A stretch of 17,061 nt of DNA from Dialister sp. UBA6422 (GTDB lineage Bacteria > Bacillota > Negativicutes > Veillonellales > Dialisteraceae), in NCBI GenBank assembly GCA_002439665.1, contig DJPC01000174.1:1-17061 (forward strand), in the 5' to 3' direction. Below the pieces are notes generated by a model. That model did not search any database. It worked only from the letters and a program-made list of their open reading frames with translations, and was not told the DNA's origin. The position numbers and the translations under genes are program-made. Positions 13,719 to 17,061 of this stretch are shown one piece after another. The stretch's first letter is position 1. The number at the start of each line of letters is the position of its first letter.

Positions 13719-14735
13719 ATGGAAAAAATAGCTGTTGATGCTATGGGAGGAGATTTTGCGCCGCTGGAAATTGTTTTAGGTGCCATTGAAGCAGTAAGGG
13801 AATGGAAAATCCCCGTGGTTCTTGTAGGCGATGAAGAGCAGATTCGTCCTATTTTAAAAAAGAATCATGAAGATCAAAATCCACTTATTGAGATTCATCA
13901 CGCATCAGAAGTAATTGAAATGGGCGAACATCCTGGCATGGCCTATCGAAAGAAAAAAGACGCTTCTGTTTCTGTCGGAGCGCGGCTGGTTAAAAATGGA
14001 GAGTGCGGCGCTTTGGTAGCTCCTGGCTCTACAGGGGCAGCGGTTACAGCGGGGCTTTTAGGAATTGGGCGTATTCGAGGTATTGAGCGCCCTGCTATTT
14101 TAACGCCTATTCCTAATCAAAAAGGTGGTTATACCTATCTCATTGATTCAGGAGCTAGTGCGCAGCCTAAAGTGGAAACCTACGTACAGAATGCACTCTT
14201 AGGATATATTTATGCTACTAAAGTAGCTGGTATAAAAGATCCTAAAATTGGTCTTTTAAATATTGGTGAGGAAGTTACTAAGGGAAGTCCTTTGGTGGCA
14301 GAGGCGAATGAGATTCTTCGCAAACAAACTATTATACCTTTTGCTGGTAATGCAGAGGGCCGAGATGTTATGAGCGGTGAATTTGATATCGTTGTGACTG
14401 ATGGTTTCACTGGTAATGTGGTATTAAAGTTTGGAGAAGGGGCTGGCAAGCTAGTGGCTTCTCTTCTAAAAGATGCGGTCTATAAAGGTGGTATCTTAGC
14501 TAAAATCGGTGGCCTTCTTTTGAAGCCAGCATTAAAAAAATATATGGTAAAACGTTTGGATTATGCTGAATATGGCGGTGCGCCGCTTTTAGGCATCAAA
14601 GGCGGTCTTCTGATCTGTCATGGTGCATCGAAAGCGAAGGCAATTAAGAATGCTATTCATATGGCGCAACAGGTATGCCGTGAGCATTTAGACCAAATTG
14701 TTATGGATACATTAAAACAAATGGAAACCAAATAG
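13719..14735 (+). CDS. plsX: Phosphate acyltransferase PlsX
   Basis: Converts acyl-ACP and phosphate to acyl-phosphate, the donor for PlsY in phosphatidic acid synthesis; a peripheral membrane enzyme. The 338-residue product begins with the family signature KIAVDAMGGDFAP (3-15) and keeps SVSVGARLVKNGECGALVAPGSTGA in the middle, DSGASAQPK (the substrate-binding turn), VVTDGFTGNVVLKFGEG, and the C-terminal YGGAPLLGIKGGLLICHGAS. ATG 13719 is preceded by GGAGG and lies 12 bases after fapR, so the two are co-transcribed. Confidence 0.97.
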   Translation: MEKIAVDAMGGDFAPLEIVLGAIEAVREWKIPVVLVGDEEQIRPILKKNHEDQNPLIEIHHASEVIEMGEHPGMAYRKKKDASVSVGARLVKNGECGALVAPGSTGAAVTAGLLGIGRIRGIERPAILTPIPNQKGGYTYLIDSGASAQPKVETYVQNALLGYIYATKVAGIKDPKIGLLNIGEEVTKGSPLVAEANEILRKQTIIPFAGNAEGRDVMSGEFDIVVTDGFTGNVVLKFGEGAGKLVASLLKDAVYKGGILAKIGGLLLKPALKKYMVKRLDYAEYGGAPLLGIKGGLLICHGASKAKAIKNAIHMAQQVCREHLDQIVMDTLKQMETK

Positions 14736-14740
14736 TTATG

Positions 14741-14804
14741 AGTTAGCGGTAGGCAGTAGATAGCGTCAACGGCCAACAGCTAACTGATCACTACTCACTA
14801 CCTA
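14741..14804. repeat. Intergenic heptamer-type inverted repeat between plsX and fabH
   Basis: AGTTAGC (14741-14747) pairs exactly with GCTAACT (14779-14785). TAGGCAGTAGATAG (14750-14763) pairs imperfectly with CTACTCACTACCTA (14791-14804), and the right side is tandem heptamers (CACTACT, CACTACC). It lies inside the fab operon, so its hairpin would be in the mRNA. Composition resembles the element at 2446-2520. Confidence 0.45.
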
Positions 14805-14818
14805 CAGAAAGGATTTTT

Positions 14819-15811
14819 ATGATTGAATTACGTTCAGCCGGAATTTTAGGTACTGGCTCTTATGCACCAGAAAAGATTCTGACAAATGCTGATCTTGAAA
14901 AAATGGTAGACACAAATGATGAATGGATTCGTACACGCACAGGGATTGAAACCCGGCATATTGCTGCTAAGAATCAGACCACTTCTGATCTTTGCATAGA
15001 AGCAGCTAAGAAAGCCATGGATATGGCTCATGTCACTGCAGACGATATTGATTTTATCATTGTAGCTACCGCTTCTCCTGATTATATTGTTCCTTCTACT
15101 GCTTGTATGGTACAAGACAAATTAGGCTGTACCCATGCAGGAGCTATGGATATTTCTGCTGGATGTTCTGGATATATTTATGCCACTGCATTGGCTTCTA
15201 ATTTAGTCAAAGCGGGTATGTATAATAAGATACTGATTGTTGGTGCAGAAATTTTATCTCGATTGGTGAATTGGAAAGACCGCAGCACTTGTATTCTATT
15301 TGGTGATGGGGCAGGCGCTGCTGTGATTGGGGAAGTAGAAAAAGGCTATGGCCTTTTGGCTTCTGATCTGGGTGCCGATGGCAGTTTGGGTAAAATCTTA
15401 AATATCCCTGCCAGTGGGGTAGCAGAACCAGTCACCCATCGAGCTATAGATTCTGGACGTATTTATATTCACATGGAAGGGCCTGAAGTTTTCAAGGCGG
15501 CTGTACGCCATATGGGAGCCACTACCTTGAAAACCTTGGAAATGGCAGGTATCACTAAAGAAGATATTGATATGTTTATTGCCCATCAGGCCAATAATCG
15601 CATTATCCAGGCTATTGCTAAACGGTTAGGACTTTCTGCTGATCATATGTATGTCAATGTCAATCGATATGGCAATACATCGGCTGCTTCTGTAGGTATC
15701 GCTTTGGATGAAGTGGTACGTGCAGGGAAAATTAAGCATGGTGATCATGTCGTTCTTACTGGATTTGGCGCTGGGCTTACTTGGGGCTGCGATGTAATGA
15801 AATGGTTTTAA
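14819..15811 (+). CDS. fabH: Beta-ketoacyl-ACP synthase III
   Basis: Condenses acetyl-CoA (or a branched acyl-CoA) with malonyl-ACP to start fatty acid synthesis. The 330-residue thiolase-fold protein has the full catalytic triad: Cys116 in SAGCSGY, His256 in IAHQANNRII and Asn286 in NRYGNTSAAS. The start region NDEWIRTRTGIETRH (33-47) is the CoA-binding arginine/tryptophan segment. Primer preference cannot be judged. ATG 14819 follows AAAGGA; the 83 bases before it hold the heptamer repeat but no terminator, so it stays in the operon. Confidence 0.97.
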   Translation: MIELRSAGILGTGSYAPEKILTNADLEKMVDTNDEWIRTRTGIETRHIAAKNQTTSDLCIEAAKKAMDMAHVTADDIDFIIVATASPDYIVPSTACMVQDKLGCTHAGAMDISAGCSGYIYATALASNLVKAGMYNKILIVGAEILSRLVNWKDRSTCILFGDGAGAAVIGEVEKGYGLLASDLGADGSLGKILNIPASGVAEPVTHRAIDSGRIYIHMEGPEVFKAAVRHMGATTLKTLEMAGITKEDIDMFIAHQANNRIIQAIAKRLGLSADHMYVNVNRYGNTSAASVGIALDEVVRAGKIKHGDHVVLTGFGAGLTWGCDVMKWF

Positions 15812-15894
15812 CATAGTGCATAGCAGCTAAAGCGGCACATTATCGTATATTGATACTAGAGTACATATAGGTTTATCAATTGGAGGCGTAACTT

Positions 15895-16833
15895 ATGAAA
15901 ATAGCATTTCTGTTTCCAGGACAAGGTTCTCAGAAAGTAGGAATGGTACAGGATCTGTATGAAAAATATGATTCAGTCAAAGCATTGATTCATGAAGCAG
16001 ATGACACTTTGGGATTTTCGATTTCTAAGATGATGTTTGAAGGTCCTGATAGCGAACTGATGAAAACAGAATTCACACAGCCTGCGATTCTTACTGCTAG
16101 TGTTTGCGTATGGCAGGTGCTGAAAGAACATGGCCTCACACCAGATATTACAGCCGGTCATAGTTTAGGTGAATATTCTGCTCTTGTAGCTGCTGGCGCT
16201 ATTTCCTTTGCTGATGCTGTACATACTGTACATCTTCGCGGCAAATTTATGCAGGAAGCAGTTCCCTTAGGAGAAGGCGGCATGGCAGCTGTCATTGGCC
16301 TTGCACCAGAAAAGATCGTAGAAGTTTGTGCTTCTGTATCTACTGATGCCCTTCCTGTGCAGGCAGTGAATTTCAATTGCCCAGGACAGGTGGTCATTGC
16401 TGGTGCTACATCTGCCGTAGAAAAAGCTTGTGGTGCTTTAAAGGAAGCAGGGGCTCGTCGGGCTATTATGCTGAAAGTAAGTGCACCATTCCATTCTACT
16501 TTGATGGAACCAGCAGCTCTTCGTTTGAAAGAAGTACTGGATAAAATTGATATCCATGACACCACCATTCCGGTTGTGGCCAACGTCAATGCCAAGGAAG
16601 AAACCAAAGCGGAAGAAATTAGAAAGAATCTGGTAGAACAGGCTGCCCATGCAGTACATTGGGATGAATCCATCCGTAACATGATTGCTGGTGGCGTGGA
16701 CTGCACAGTAGAAGCAGGTCCTGGTACAGTTCTCTCTGGCTTCATGAGAAAGATTGACCGCTCCGTAGCAAGCCACCATGCAGAAGATGTGGCAACCATT
16801 GACGAAGTTGTCAATGCTCTGAAAGGAGAATAA
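15895..16833 (+). CDS. fabD: Malonyl CoA-acyl carrier protein transacylase
   Basis: Moves malonyl groups from CoA to acyl carrier protein. The 312-residue product has FPGQGSQ (7-13) at the N-terminus, the nucleophile Ser90 in GHSLGEYSA, Arg115 in HLRGKFM, which binds the malonyl carboxylate, and the catalytic His200 in SAPFHSTLM. ATG 15895 is preceded by TTGGAGGCG. It follows fabH by 83 bases and is nearly joined to fabG (three bases). In many relatives fabK or acpP lies between fabH and fabD; neither is present here. Confidence 0.97.
   Translation: MKIAFLFPGQGSQKVGMVQDLYEKYDSVKALIHEADDTLGFSISKMMFEGPDSELMKTEFTQPAILTASVCVWQVLKEHGLTPDITAGHSLGEYSALVAAGAISFADAVHTVHLRGKFMQEAVPLGEGGMAAVIGLAPEKIVEVCASVSTDALPVQAVNFNCPGQVVIAGATSAVEKACGALKEAGARRAIMLKVSAPFHSTLMEPAALRLKEVLDKIDIHDTTIPVVANVNAKEETKAEEIRKNLVEQAAHAVHWDESIRNMIAGGVDCTVEAGPGTVLSGFMRKIDRSVASHHAEDVATIDEVVNALKGE

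Positions 16834-17061
<228 letters not shown>

Overview
The window is an AT-leaning, gene-dense stretch of a bacterial chromosome, almost entirely housekeeping. Three things point to the Firmicutes, most likely the Negativicutes (Veillonella, Megasphaera or Dialister relatives): a fapR-plsX-fabH-fabD-fabG lipid operon, class II GlpX fructose bisphosphatase and birA next to bioY and type III coaX, all with strong AGGAGG-type ribosome binding sites. The family-level placement is inference from gene content, not a database match. I see no insertion sequence, prophage, CRISPR array or toxin-antitoxin pair.

Layout. 1-2401: end of birA, then bioY (biotin uptake) and coaX (first step of CoA synthesis), a cofactor block; coaX has its own long structured leader. 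2402-2996: a palindromic intergenic repeat and a lone tRNA-Glu(CTC) with its own promoter and terminator. 2997-4205: an MFS efflux-type transporter. 4307-5352 (minus strand): azlC-azlD, a two-subunit branched-chain amino acid exporter, with a palindrome over its promoter. 5642-9975: sppA membrane protease, a Yip1-like membrane protein, a spermidine-synthase-like Rossmann protein and a secreted GH18-type hydrolase; the last two overlap. 9976-10469: no protein gene, but a well-folded putative small RNA with promoter-like and terminator signals, then the glpX promoter. 10470-11444: glpX. 11546-12607 (minus strand): a FabK/nitronate-monooxygenase-type flavin enzyme, separated from glpX by a bidirectional terminator. 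12608-13163: a divergent control region with two matching FapR-type operators. 13164-17061: fapR, plsX, fabH, fabD and the start of fabG.

How it fits together. Biotin uptake and ligation supply acetyl-CoA carboxylase, coaX supplies CoA and the 4'-phosphopantetheine arm of acyl carrier protein, and the fapR operon turns malonyl-CoA into acyl chains and acyl-phosphate for phospholipids. FapR is a malonyl-CoA-sensing repressor, and its likely operators lie between its own gene and the divergent flavin enzyme. Most of the novelty is non-coding: the putative RNA after the GH18 gene, the coaX leader, the FapR operator pair and several perfect inverted repeats. No undescribed multi-gene system is evident.
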